Part shown: piece after piece, positions 37,115 to 45,046 of the stretch | Layout: every line of letters starts with the position of its first letter | Position numbering within the stretch: position 1 is the stretch's first letter | Source of the DNA: Shouchella oshimensis | GTDB taxonomy: Bacteria > Bacillota > Bacilli > Bacillales > Bacillaceae_D | Direction: 5' to 3' | NCBI RefSeq assembly: GCF_002019765.1 | Contig: NZ_KV917380.1 | Span: forward strand, 1,259,858-1,323,857 | DNA length: 64,000 bases | Notes under the pieces: model-generated | The model's input: the letters and a program-made list of their open reading frames with translations, nothing else | Database searches by the model: none | What the model was told of the DNA's origin: nothing | Made by a program: the position numbers and the translations under genes

Positions 37115-37561
37115 TTGGAAGCTTTGCTATACATAAGTGTATTCATTATTGCGATAGCAATTGCACTTTTTGTTATTTACGTAATCATAACGCTGAAATC
37201 GACAACGAAGACATTAGAACAAACTTCAGCAACGATTAAATCACTTGAAGTGCAGATGAAAGGTATTACAACCGAGTCAGAACAGCTTTTAAAGAAAACA
37301 AACGCTTTAGCCGATGATGTTCAACGCAAGTCTGATTCACTTCAAGTACTATTCGACTCATCGAAAGACTTAGGAGAATCATTAAAGTCAGTTAACCAAT
37401 CGGTTAGACAAGTAACAACGAAAGTGAACGCAGAAACTAGTCGAAATGCTGAAACAGTTTCTCAAGCCATTCAATGGGGTCAGGCTGTTTTAGATTTCTA
37501 TACAAAGTTTAAGCAACGCAAACAACAATTAGAACAAAAACATTCTAGGGAGGAACTTTAA
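37115..37561 (+). CDS. ytxG: DUF948 general-stress protein YtxG
   Basis: 148 residues. One N-terminal membrane helix (LLYISVFIIAIAIALFVIYV, residues 3-22) followed by a long helical, coiled-coil-prone cytoplasmic part (TTKTLEQTSATIKSLEVQMK onward), as in DUF948. The start is TTG behind GAGGAGGGGG; a nearby ATG is out of frame. It is 1 bp from ytxH and clearly in one operon. In B. subtilis YtxG is induced by stress; the molecular role is unknown. Confidence 0.9.
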   Translation: MEALLYISVFIIAIAIALFVIYVIITLKSTTKTLEQTSATIKSLEVQMKGITTESEQLLKKTNALADDVQRKSDSLQVLFDSSKDLGESLKSVNQSVRQVTTKVNAETSRNAETVSQAIQWGQAVLDFYTKFKQRKQQLEQKHSREEL

Positions 37562-37562
37562 A

Positions 37563-38006
37563 ATGGGTGACATGAATACAAAAGACTTTTTAATTGGTAC
37601 ATTAGTAGGTGGAATTGTAGGAGCAACTACAGCACTTTTTCTAGCGCCGAAGTCAGGAAAAGAACTTCGCAGCGATATTAGTGAGCAAGCGTATAACGCA
37701 AAAGAAAGAACAGCGCAGCTAACAAGCGATGTGTATGAAAAAGGAAATGAGTGGGCTGACATTGCTAAAGAGAAATCATCGAATTTAGCAAAAGCGGTAA
37801 CAGATCAGTCACAGCAAGTAGTAGATAAAGTGAAAGATTTAAGTGCTACAGCAAAAGAAGAAGCGGAAAACCAAGTAGAAGAGGCTAAGAGTTTAGCGAA
37901 AGATTTAAAAGAAGATGCTGAAGAAGCTGGTAAAAACATTTCCGAAACTGTTAAAAGTGAAGTAAAAGATGCTGAAAAGAAAGCAAAGCAAGCGGCAAAA
38001 AAATAA
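37563..38006 (+). CDS. ytxH: YtxH-family general stress protein
   Basis: 147 residues. A glycine-rich N-terminal membrane segment FLIGTLVGGIVGATTALFLA (about 9-28) is followed by PKSGKELR, the YtxH signature, and then a long Lys/Glu/Ala-rich amphipathic helix resembling LEA-type desiccation proteins. RBS GGGAGGAAC precedes ATG. It is the last gene of the ytxGH operon: the ytxJ gene that follows in B. subtilis is missing and aroA comes next after a terminator. Confidence 0.92.
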   Translation: MGDMNTKDFLIGTLVGGIVGATTALFLAPKSGKELRSDISEQAYNAKERTAQLTSDVYEKGNEWADIAKEKSSNLAKAVTDQSQQVVDKVKDLSATAKEEAENQVEEAKSLAKDLKEDAEEAGKNISETVKSEVKDAEKKAKQAAKK

Positions 38007-38015
38007 TGAACGATG

Positions 38016-38039
38016 AGTGGGTAAAGCCCACTCTTTTTA
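38016..38039 (+). terminator. Terminator of ytxGH
   Basis: GAGTGGG pairs CCCACTC followed by T5. Confidence 0.88.
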
Positions 38040-38160
38040 TCGTTTATTTACTTTAGTGCATAAAAGCGTTTAAGTAATAAAGAAAAAAGTCGTGACTTTT
38101 TGCAATGTCTTCGTTATAATAAACAGAATAAAACAAAGAACATTGGAGAGGTGGAGAGAA

Positions 38161-39258
38161 ATGAGTCACGATCAGCTAGACGAACTAAGAGATCAGTTAG
38201 ATAAGGTGAATTTAGATTTACTTGAACAAATTAACAAGCGGGCTCGTCTTGTTAAAGAAATTGGTGAAGTAAAAAGACAGCAGGGCATTGCTCGATTTGA
38301 TCCAGTACGTGAAAGAAAAATGCTCGATCATATTGCAGAGCACAATAGCGGTCCATTTGAAACAGGAACCCTTCAACATTTATTTAAGCAAATTTTTAAA
38401 GCAAGCTTAGAGCTTCAAGAAGAAGATAATAGTAAAGCACTTCTCGTTTCTCGAAAAAGGCACCCTGAAAATACAACCGTTAATGTAAAGGGTGAAACAA
38501 TCGGTGATGGCAAACAACGTTTTGTTTTTGGCCCATGTGCAGTAGAAAGTTATGAGCAAGTATTAGCTGTTGCAAAAGAAATGAAAAAACATGGCCAGCG
38601 TCTATTAAGAGGCGGTGCCTTTAAACCAAGAACATCACCTTATGATTTCCAAGGGCTTGGTTTAGAAGGGCTGAAAATTTTAAAGCGTGTTGCTGATGAG
38701 CTTGATATGGCCGTTGTCAGTGAAATTGTTACACCAAAAGATATTGAACTAGCATTGGATTACGTAGATGTGATTCAAATTGGAGCACGCAACATGCAAA
38801 ACTTTGAGCTCTTAAAAACAGCGGGTTCTGTTAAAAAACCAGTCTTATTAAAACGTGGACTATCGGCGACGATAGAAGAATTTATTCATGCAGCAGAATA
38901 CGTGGTGTCGAAAGGAAACGACCAATTGATGCTATGTGAAAGAGGTATTCGAACGTATGAAAAAGCAACAAGAAATACGCTTGATATCTCTGCCGTTCCA
39001 ATTTTAAAACAAGAAACTCATTTGCCTGTAATGGTTGATGTTACCCATTCAACAGGAAGAAAAGACCTATTGCTTCCTACTGCAAAAGCAGCACTTGCTA
39101 TTGGCGCAGACGCGGTAATGGCTGAAGTGCACCCAGACCCAGCTGTTGCGTTATCTGATTCTGCTCAACAAATGAACTTTGATGAGTTTAATACATTTAT
39201 GACTGCGTTAGAATCATCAGGTTTAATTAAACAAGCAGTGACTCTGACTCAATCTTAA
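38161..39258 (+). CDS. aroA: Bifunctional DAHP synthase/chorismate mutase
   Basis: 365 residues from ATG 38161 (AGAGGTGGAGAG before it; a longer frame has no site). The N-terminal AroQ chorismate mutase domain covers residues 1-90 ([33 protein letters not shown]); the rest is a type I-beta DAHP synthase with [13 protein letters not shown] near 121, [17 protein letters not shown] near 152 and [18 protein letters not shown] near 290. It makes the first shikimate pathway intermediate; the mutase domain acts as the regulatory sensor for chorismate/prephenate in Bacillus. It precedes ccpA, as in B. subtilis. Confidence 0.97.
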   Translation: MSHDQLDELRDQLDKVNLDLLEQINKRARLVKEIGEVKRQQGIARFDPVRERKMLDHIAEHNSGPFETGTLQHLFKQIFKASLELQEEDNSKALLVSRKRHPENTTVNVKGETIGDGKQRFVFGPCAVESYEQVLAVAKEMKKHGQRLLRGGAFKPRTSPYDFQGLGLEGLKILKRVADELDMAVVSEIVTPKDIELALDYVDVIQIGARNMQNFELLKTAGSVKKPVLLKRGLSATIEEFIHAAEYVVSKGNDQLMLCERGIRTYEKATRNTLDISAVPILKQETHLPVMVDVTHSTGRKDLLLPTAKAALAIGADAVMAEVHPDPAVALSDSAQQMNFDEFNTFMTALESSGLIKQAVTLTQS

Positions 39259-39271
39259 TCATGGTCGAAAG

Positions 39272-39303
39272 AAAAAAGCGCATTTGCGCTTTTTTCTTTT
39301 TTT
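39272..39303 (+). terminator. Terminator of aroA
   Basis: AAAAAAGCGC pairs GCGCTTTTTT around ATTT. Confidence 0.88.
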
Positions 39304-39545
39304 GTTCTTTTTACTTCGTTCCACTTATTTAAATCGTTTGTTTAAAGTTTACTAAAAACGGGCACATTAGTAATGATAGCGCTTCAACTGTTTTCCATAA
39401 AAAAGAAAACTGTTTTTCATTTATGAAAATGTTTGTGATAATGAGCTTTTTTATTGCACTAAATCTTTGTATATCGTATTCTTAAAAGAAATAAGTTTGA
39501 AAAACAGAGTTTAATGAACTTAATAATACACATTTGAGAAATCAT

Positions 39546-39585
39546 AAAAAGGAGGATAACTGCTGAAGTTTAGCAGGTAAAACAT
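39546..39585 (+). promoter_or_regulatory. Displaced Shine-Dalgarno and hairpin before ccpA
   Basis: A perfect AAGGAGG ends at 39555, 30 nt before the ccpA ATG. Between them lies a hairpin CTGCT/AGCAG (39560-39576). Folding it would cut the effective distance to about 13 nt. An in-frame TAG at 39571 excludes an earlier ccpA start. A weak GCAGGT (39573-39578) is the only close alternative site. Confidence 0.55.
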
Positions 39586-40584
39586 ATGAATACAACCATT
39601 TATGATGTAGCAAGAGAAGCAGGCGTGTCTATGGCAACCGTATCAAGGGTTGTTAACGGAAATCCAAATGTAAAACCAACAACAAGAAAGAAAGTTCTCG
39701 AGGCAATCGAACGTTTAGGCTATCGACCTAATGCTGTAGCACGAGGATTAGCAAGTAAACGTACAACAACAGTTGGTGTGATCATTCCAGATATTTCAAG
39801 TATTTTCTTTTCAGAACTAGCACGTGGTATTGAAGATATCGCCACGATGTACAAATATAATATTATTTTATGTAACTCTGATCAAAATAAAGATAAAGAA
39901 ATTCATCTTATCAACACATTACTTGAGAAGCAAGTGGATGGTATTGTGTTTATGGGTGGAGAGATTACAGATGAACATGCAGAACAATTTAAACGGTCAC
40001 CAGTACCGGTTGTGTTAGCTGCAACGTTAGACAGCGAGAAGTCATTCCCATCTGTTAATATTGACTACACGAAAGCGGCAGAAGACGTTATTCAATTTTT
40101 AATTGATAAAGGTCATGAGCGCATCGGTATGTTAAGTGGATCACTGGAAGATCCAATTAACGGCTACCAAAAATTTGCTGGCTATCGAAATGCGCTAGAG
40201 AAGAATAAGATTGAATTTGATGAGGATTTAATTGTTATTGGTGATTACTCATACGATTCAGGCATTGAAGCAATGGATTCTTTTGTAGAACTTGAGAAAA
40301 AGCCTACAGCCATTTTTGCTTCAAATGACGAAATGGCACTCGGAGTTATTCATGGTATTCAAGATAAAGGGTTGCACGTTCCTGAAGATTATGAAGTAGT
40401 TGGATTTGATAACACACGTTTAGCGACAATGGTTCGCCCTACACTATCAACGGTTGTTCAGCCTTTGTATGATATAGGGGCTGTATCCATGCGTCTGTTA
40501 ACGAAATTGATGAACAAAGAAGAAGTTTCAGAGTCAACTGTTACATTACCTCATCGTATTGAAAGCAGAGATTCAACAAAATAA
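39586..40584 (+). CDS. ccpA: Catabolite control protein A
   Basis: 332 residues, LacI/GalR family. The helix-turn-helix [20 protein letters not shown] (residues 3-22) is followed by hinge helix [12 protein letters not shown] and a periplasmic-binding-protein-like core beginning [13 protein letters not shown]. The CcpA-specific surface that binds HPr-Ser46-P is in the core. With HPr-Ser-P it represses (e.g. acsA, acuABC) or activates (ackA) carbon genes via cre sites; candidates for both lie in this window. Ribosome binding is unusual (see 39546-39585). In B. subtilis motPS follow ccpA; here acuC follows directly. Confidence 0.97.
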   Translation: MNTTIYDVAREAGVSMATVSRVVNGNPNVKPTTRKKVLEAIERLGYRPNAVARGLASKRTTTVGVIIPDISSIFFSELARGIEDIATMYKYNIILCNSDQNKDKEIHLINTLLEKQVDGIVFMGGEITDEHAEQFKRSPVPVVLAATLDSEKSFPSVNIDYTKAAEDVIQFLIDKGHERIGMLSGSLEDPINGYQKFAGYRNALEKNKIEFDEDLIVIGDYSYDSGIEAMDSFVELEKKPTAIFASNDEMALGVIHGIQDKGLHVPEDYEVVGFDNTRLATMVRPTLSTVVQPLYDIGAVSMRLLTKLMNKEEVSESTVTLPHRIESRDSTK

Positions 40585-40586
40585 AG

Positions 40587-40620
40587 AAAAAAATGATTGG
40601 CTGGAGCCAATCATTTTTTT
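40587..40620. terminator. Bidirectional terminator ccpA/acuC
   Basis: AAAATGATTGGCT pairs AGCCAATCATTTT around GG, with flanking A- and T-runs; it overlaps the acuC stop. Confidence 0.9.
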
Positions 40621-41777
40621 TCTTGTTCACGTCGAATATGATAAAGAGCTTTATCAACAGTAAGTCGGTTTTTTTCGGTAATTTCGGTTTTACGTGGGAT
40701 AACCGGAAATGATGGGTCTGACCAAGTAGAAGGAAGGATTTCCGCTGCTTCTTTTTGCCACTGCTGTAACCAAGATGCTGGTATACGTTCTTTAGCCAGG
40801 TGAAGCTGATCAGTCATTGCTAGCCAAATGTAAGACCAAGCTCTCGGAACCACGCGCCACTTGTCATAGCCACCCCCGCCAATTGCTACCCAGCGACCAT
40901 CACAATATTCATGTGCCAACTCATGCACAATGGTTGGAATTTCACGAAATGATTGAATAGAGAGGTGGAGGTGAGACAATGGATCATAATAATGCGCATC
41001 TGCTCCATTTTGCGTTAAGATGATATCCGGACGAAAAAATGTTACGGCCTCTTTTAGTGCTTTGCGGTAAGCATAAAGAAAGGAGTCATCTTCTGTGAAA
41101 GCATCTAGCGGAATATTAATGGAATAACCGTAGCCTTCTCCAGACCCTTTCTCTGTCACATGCCCTGTTCCTGGAAATAAATAACGCCCAGTCTCGTGAA
41201 TACTTAGTGTACAGACATCAGAGTCTTCATAAAAAGCCCATTGAACACCATCTCCATGATGGGCGTCTGTATCAACATATAGTACGCGAGCGCCGTATTT
41301 ACGCCGCATATATTCAATGGCAATAGAAGAATCATTGTAGACACAAAAACCAGATGCTCGTCCTCTAAAGCCGTGATGTAAGCCTCCTCCAAGATGGAAT
41401 GCATGCTCGTATCCATCTCGTAATACTGCGTCACAGGCAGCAATCGTCCCTCCGACTAAATAAGAAGATGCTTCATGCATATGAGGAAATACAGGCGTGT
41501 CTTCGGTTCCTAATCCAAATGTTTGAGCTTTAACTGTATCAAGTGATCCTTTTCCGCCTTCTTTAACAGCTTCAATAAAGTTAGGATCATGAATATAGGC
41601 TAACTGCTCATCAGTTGCCCGCTCTGGTGAAATGATGTCTACGCCTTTTAAAGCACCTATTGACTCAAGTAAAGAGTGGGTCAGTTGAAGCCTAAGAGGA
41701 TGAAATGGATGTGTATCACTAAACTTGTATGGATACGCATCTGCCCCATAAATAAAAGCAGAACGCTCTTTCGTCAT
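40611..41777 (-). CDS. acuC: Acetoin utilisation protein AcuC, class I/II histone-deacetylase family
   Basis: 388 residues, zinc-dependent deacylase fold. HLGGGLHHGFRGRASGFCVY near residue 127 carries the catalytic histidine pair; VDTDAHHGDG near 167 carries zinc ligands; the third ligand is in QNGADAHYYDPLSHLHLS near 255. In B. subtilis AcuC removes the acetyl group that AcuA places on AcsA, reactivating it. It is the third gene of acuABC, overlapping acuB by 4 bp, and convergent with ccpA. Confidence 0.95.
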   Translation of the reverse strand: MTKERSAFIYGADAYPYKFSDTHPFHPLRLQLTHSLLESIGALKGVDIISPERATDEQLAYIHDPNFIEAVKEGGKGSLDTVKAQTFGLGTEDTPVFPHMHEASSYLVGGTIAACDAVLRDGYEHAFHLGGGLHHGFRGRASGFCVYNDSSIAIEYMRRKYGARVLYVDTDAHHGDGVQWAFYEDSDVCTLSIHETGRYLFPGTGHVTEKGSGEGYGYSINIPLDAFTEDDSFLYAYRKALKEAVTFFRPDIILTQNGADAHYYDPLSHLHLSIQSFREIPTIVHELAHEYCDGRWVAIGGGGYDKWRVVPRAWSYIWLAMTDQLHLAKERIPASWLQQWQKEAAEILPSTWSDPSFPVIPRKTEITEKNRLTVDKALYHIRREQEKK

Positions 41778-42427
41778 GAACGTTCACCTCCAATGGATGG
41801 GAGGGATGGTCCGTATACGTCATAGCCACTGTCGGCAAGCTTCTGAATAACTTTTCTTGGATCAATCGTTTGAACACGAAAAGAAAGCATATGGTAGTTT
41901 GCTTTTTGACTTGGGTACGCCACAGCACTAACAATGTTCACACCAACATCTTTGAAAATCGTTGCCACATCTGCAAGCATTCCAGGATAATTTTGCACAC
42001 ATACTTCAATTACAGACGTTGGGCGGTCTGCACCAAGGAGTGCTGTCAAGCTGGACAGAATATTTGACTCTGAAATAATTCCTACCAAGCGTTCATTAGC
42101 GGTTATTGGTAAGCAGCCAATCCGATGTTGATAGAATATCTTAGCTGTTTCTTGTACATCGTCGTCTTCATGTGCTGTTAAAACAGGAGATGCCATTATA
42201 GATGAAATCGGTTTCAAAAAAAGGTCTTTTTCATTTAATGGCATAAGGATAGAGGGTCTACTATCGCGTATATCTCGATCAGATACGATACCGACGAGTT
42301 TCTCATCCTCGTATACAATGGGAATATGACGAATGGATTTCTGCTCCATTAAATCAATAGCGTCTTGTATTGAATCGGTTGGAGAAAGTGTATAAACGTT
42401 TGTACGCATAATAAGTTGTAGTTTCAT
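41774..42427 (-). CDS. acuB: Acetoin utilisation protein AcuB (CBS and ACT domains)
   Basis: 217 residues. Two CBS domains, the first at residues 3-60 (MRTNVYTLSPTDSIQDAI, RHIPIVYEDEKLVGIVSDRD), the second at about 75-130 (GCLPITANERLVGIISESNI), then a C-terminal ACT domain (GMLADVATIFKDVGVNIVS). The layout suggests adenylate or amino acid sensing that tunes AcuA/AcuC; the exact role is unproven. The start follows a weak AGGGTAA site. It overlaps acuC by 4 bp. Confidence 0.94.
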   Translation of the reverse strand: MKLQLIMRTNVYTLSPTDSIQDAIDLMEQKSIRHIPIVYEDEKLVGIVSDRDIRDSRPSILMPLNEKDLFLKPISSIMASPVLTAHEDDDVQETAKIFYQHRIGCLPITANERLVGIISESNILSSLTALLGADRPTSVIEVCVQNYPGMLADVATIFKDVGVNIVSAVAYPSQKANYHMLSFRVQTIDPRKVIQKLADSGYDVYGPSLPSIGGERS

Positions 42428-42474
42428 TTGTTTTTACCCTGCTTACTAAGCAAAGCGTAACCTCCTCTCGTTCG

Positions 42475-43107
42475 TTAATACATAAAGCGGTTAACAAAAC
42501 GAAGCTGATCAAACTGTTCCATAGATGCTTGATCAATATTCGCACCAATACGTGCCATTAAACAATTAGCAGGGTGTGAACTAATTTCTGGATCATCTGT
42601 AGCAAACCAAATGAGTCCGCCTGCATTCATCATTTTTTCCATTACTTTGCGATATTCCCAAACATCGAGACCGCTTCCTTTTAAATCCCAGTGCCAATAG
42701 TACTCTGTTGTTATAATAATATAGTTTTCCATTGCAGGGTCTTTCATTGATAACTGGAGCAACTGTTTACCTAAACCATTTGCGCGATATTCAGGTGCAA
42801 TTTCAATCGCACCAAGTTCAATTAGGTTTTCCATTTTCCCTTCTGACCAGCGCTCAAGTGGGTCAGGATAAACGAAGGTGACGTAACCGACAATTTTCTG
42901 ATCGTCACGAATGACATTGATTCTTCCTTCGGGAAGTTCAGCTATTTCGATTAGCGCTTTTTTTTGCGCTTCAGCAGGGCGGAAAGAAACGAGTGCTTCA
43001 TGATAGTCTAATGCTTCAATTTCATTTGGTTGTAATGGGCCTTCTAAATAAAGCGTTTTCGACTGAAAAGAGAAAGGTTCTCTAACAAACTTTTTTGGAT
43101 GGTCCAT
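42475..43107 (-). CDS. acuA: Protein acetyltransferase AcuA (GNAT)
   Basis: 210 residues. GNAT N-acetyltransferase whose known substrate in B. subtilis is acetyl-CoA synthetase AcsA, inactivated by acetylation of an active-site lysine. The acetyl-CoA motif is EIAPEYRANGLGKQLL (near residue 92), preceded by KIVGYVTFVY. ATG is behind TTGAGGTGAAG. It is the first gene of acuABC and divergent from its target gene acsA, 186 bp away, an arrangement shared with B. subtilis. Confidence 0.95.
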   Translation of the reverse strand: MDHPKKFVREPFSFQSKTLYLEGPLQPNEIEALDYHEALVSFRPAEAQKKALIEIAELPEGRINVIRDDQKIVGYVTFVYPDPLERWSEGKMENLIELGAIEIAPEYRANGLGKQLLQLSMKDPAMENYIIITTEYYWHWDLKGSGLDVWEYRKVMEKMMNAGGLIWFATDDPEISSHPANCLMARIGANIDQASMEQFDQLRFVNRFMY

Positions 43108-43139
43108 AGCTTCACCTCAATTAAACATTCTTCAAACCT

Positions 43140-43145
43140 AGTATA
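43140..43145 (-). promoter_or_regulatory. Candidate -10 box of acuABC
   Basis: On the minus strand this reads TATACT, about 33 bp before the acuA start; the -35 match is weak. Confidence 0.4.
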
Positions 43146-43229
43146 CTACAGATCAAGTCTAACGTCTTTTCATATCATTAAAGGACAAGAAATTGACGAG
43201 CACTTCTGAAAGTTATTAAGATGAATCAA

Positions 43230-43258
43230 TTGAAATCGAGACGTTTCTTGTATATAAT
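43230..43258 (+). promoter_or_regulatory. Sigma-A promoter of acsA
   Basis: TTGAAA (43230-43235), 17-bp spacer, TATAAT (43253-43258); predicted start near 43265. Confidence 0.85.
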
Positions 43259-43293
43259 AAACTCAATTAGAGAAGGAGAGGTGTGAAGCTATT

Positions 43294-45003
43294 ATGAAAG
43301 CGCTTCCTGTTGTTACTGGACAATATAACTTAAAAAATTACGAAGAAGCAAAAGAACAATTTAATTGGGATCAAGTAAAACAAGCATTCTCTTGGAATGA
43401 AACAGGAAAAATGAATATAGCCTATGAAGCCATTGATCGCCACGTTGAAAACGGGAAAGCGGATCAAATCGCGCTTTACTATAGTGACGCACGTCGAGAT
43501 GAACGCTATACATTTAAAGAGTTAAAAGCCTATTCTAATAAAGCTGCAAATGTATTGAAAGAAGCGGGTGTAGAAAAAGGAGACCGTGTATTTATCTTTA
43601 TGCCAAGATCTCCTGAGCTTTATTTTGCGCTTCTTGGTGCAGTCAAATTAGGTGCGATTGTAGGACCACTATTTGAAGCGTTTATGGAGGGAGCTGTTAA
43701 GGATCGCCTTGAAGACAGTGGCGCTAAAGTACTTGTAACAACGCCTACATTACTAGAGCGTGTGCCGTTTAACGATTTACCGCAGCTTGAAACGGTTCTT
43801 GTTGAGGATAAAAATTATGAAGATAACGGCGCGTTTCTTCAATTCAATAAACGGTTAGACGAAGCTTCTGATGAATTAGAAGTAGAATGGGTGGATAAAG
43901 AAGACGGACTTATTCTTCATTACACATCTGGTTCAACAGGAAAACCAAAAGGTGTTTTACATGTTCATGAAGCAATGGTTCAACATTATCATACAGCTAA
44001 GATCGTTCTTGACTTAAAGGATGATGATATTTATTGGTGTACAGCGGACCCAGGTTGGGTAACAGGTACATCCTACGGAATTTTTGGTCCTTGGCTTGCT
44101 GGAGTCACGAATGTCGTTCGCGGCGGACGTTTTTCTCCTGATGATTGGTATGAGACGATTCAACGTTATCATGTAACCGTTTGGTATAGTGCACCTACTG
44201 CATTTAGAATGCTTATGAGTGCAGGGGATGAACTTGTGAAGAAATACGATCTTTCTTCATTACGCCATGTACTAAGTGTTGGCGAGCCTCTCAATCCAGA
44301 GGTTGTCCGTTGGGGGAAAAATGTCTTCGATCTTCGTATCCACGATACATGGTGGATGACAGAAACAGGCGCTCAAATGATTTGCAACTATCCAGCAATG
44401 GAAATTCGTCCAGGTTCAATGGGGAAACCTATTCCAGGTGTTTATGCGGCCATTGTTGATGATCGAGGAAATGAACTACCTCCAAACCGAATGGGGAATT
44501 TAGCCATTAAAGCCGGCTGGCCATCCATGATGCGCTCAATTTGGAATAACGAACCAAAGTTTAAGAGTTATTTTGAAGTAGCAGGTTGGTACATTTCTGG
44601 AGATTCCGCTTATATGGATGAAGATGGTTATTTCTGGTTCCAAGGAAGAATTGACGATGTCATTATGACAGCAGGTGAACGTGTTGGTCCATTTGAAGTT
44701 GAAAGCAAACTTGTGGAACATCCAGCAGTTGCTGAAGCGGGAGTAATTGGTAAACCAGACCCTGTCCGTGGTGAGATCATTAAAGCATTCATCGCATTGC
44801 GTGATGGTTATGAAGTAACTGATGATTTAAAAGAAGAGATTCGTCAGTTTGTGAAAAATGGTCTAGCCGCCCATGCGGCACCGAGGGAAATGGAGTTCCG
44901 TTCTTCTTTACCTAAGACGCGCAGTGGTAAAATTATGCGTCGTGTTTTAAAAGCATGGGAACTTGATTTACCAACTGGTGATCTATCGACAATGGAAGAT
45001 TAA
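43294..45003 (+). CDS. acsA: Acetyl-CoA synthetase
   Basis: 569 residues, ANL-family enzyme activating acetate to acetyl-CoA via acetyl-AMP, used for acetate reuse when glucose is gone. Motifs: LHYTSGSTGKPKGVLHVH near residue 208 (A3 P-loop), WWMTETGAQM near 352 (A5), SGDSAYMDEDGYFWFQGR near 430 (A7/A8) and PKTRSGKIMRR near the end, where Lys546 corresponds to the lysine that AcuA acetylates. RBS GGAGAGGTG is followed at some distance by ATG. It is divergent from acuABC and bears a cre-like site at its start. Confidence 0.97.
   Translation: MKALPVVTGQYNLKNYEEAKEQFNWDQVKQAFSWNETGKMNIAYEAIDRHVENGKADQIALYYSDARRDERYTFKELKAYSNKAANVLKEAGVEKGDRVFIFMPRSPELYFALLGAVKLGAIVGPLFEAFMEGAVKDRLEDSGAKVLVTTPTLLERVPFNDLPQLETVLVEDKNYEDNGAFLQFNKRLDEASDELEVEWVDKEDGLILHYTSGSTGKPKGVLHVHEAMVQHYHTAKIVLDLKDDDIYWCTADPGWVTGTSYGIFGPWLAGVTNVVRGGRFSPDDWYETIQRYHVTVWYSAPTAFRMLMSAGDELVKKYDLSSLRHVLSVGEPLNPEVVRWGKNVFDLRIHDTWWMTETGAQMICNYPAMEIRPGSMGKPIPGVYAAIVDDRGNELPPNRMGNLAIKAGWPSMMRSIWNNEPKFKSYFEVAGWYISGDSAYMDEDGYFWFQGRIDDVIMTAGERVGPFEVESKLVEHPAVAEAGVIGKPDPVRGEIIKAFIALRDGYEVTDDLKEEIRQFVKNGLAAHAAPREMEFRSSLPKTRSGKIMRRVLKAWELDLPTGDLSTMED
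43295..43308 (+). promoter_or_regulatory. cre-like CcpA site over the acsA start codon
   Basis: TGAAAGCGCTTCCT matches 12 of 14 bases of TGWAANCGNTNWCA and begins at base 2 of the acsA ATG, about 30 bp after the predicted transcription start. That placement suits roadblock repression by CcpA; acsA is CcpA-repressed in B. subtilis. Confidence 0.6.
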
Positions 45004-45006
45004 TCA

Positions 45007-45036
45007 AAAAACCATCCAACTAGTTGGATGGTTTTT
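45007..45036. terminator. Bidirectional terminator acsA/PBP (perfect palindrome)
   Basis: AAAAACCATCCAAC and GTTGGATGGTTTTT meet at CTAG-type centre (AACTAGTT), a perfect 30-bp palindrome with built-in A- and T-runs. Confidence 0.88.
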
Positions 45037-45046
45037 GCTTACTTGT

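Larger units (their letters stand above)
39259..39585. other. Intergenic region aroA-ccpA
   Basis: Holds the aroA terminator (39272-39303), an AT-rich stretch, a weak cre-like TGATAGCGCTTCAA (39374-39387, 11 of 14 consensus bases) that might mediate autoregulation, and an unusual ccpA initiation region with a displaced Shine-Dalgarno (39546-39576). No additional gene seen. Confidence 0.5.

Noticed and set aside
39374-39387. cre site autoregulating ccpA
   Set aside because: Only 11 of 14 bases match, with the right half poor and no mapped promoter nearby; noted in the region entry but not claimed.
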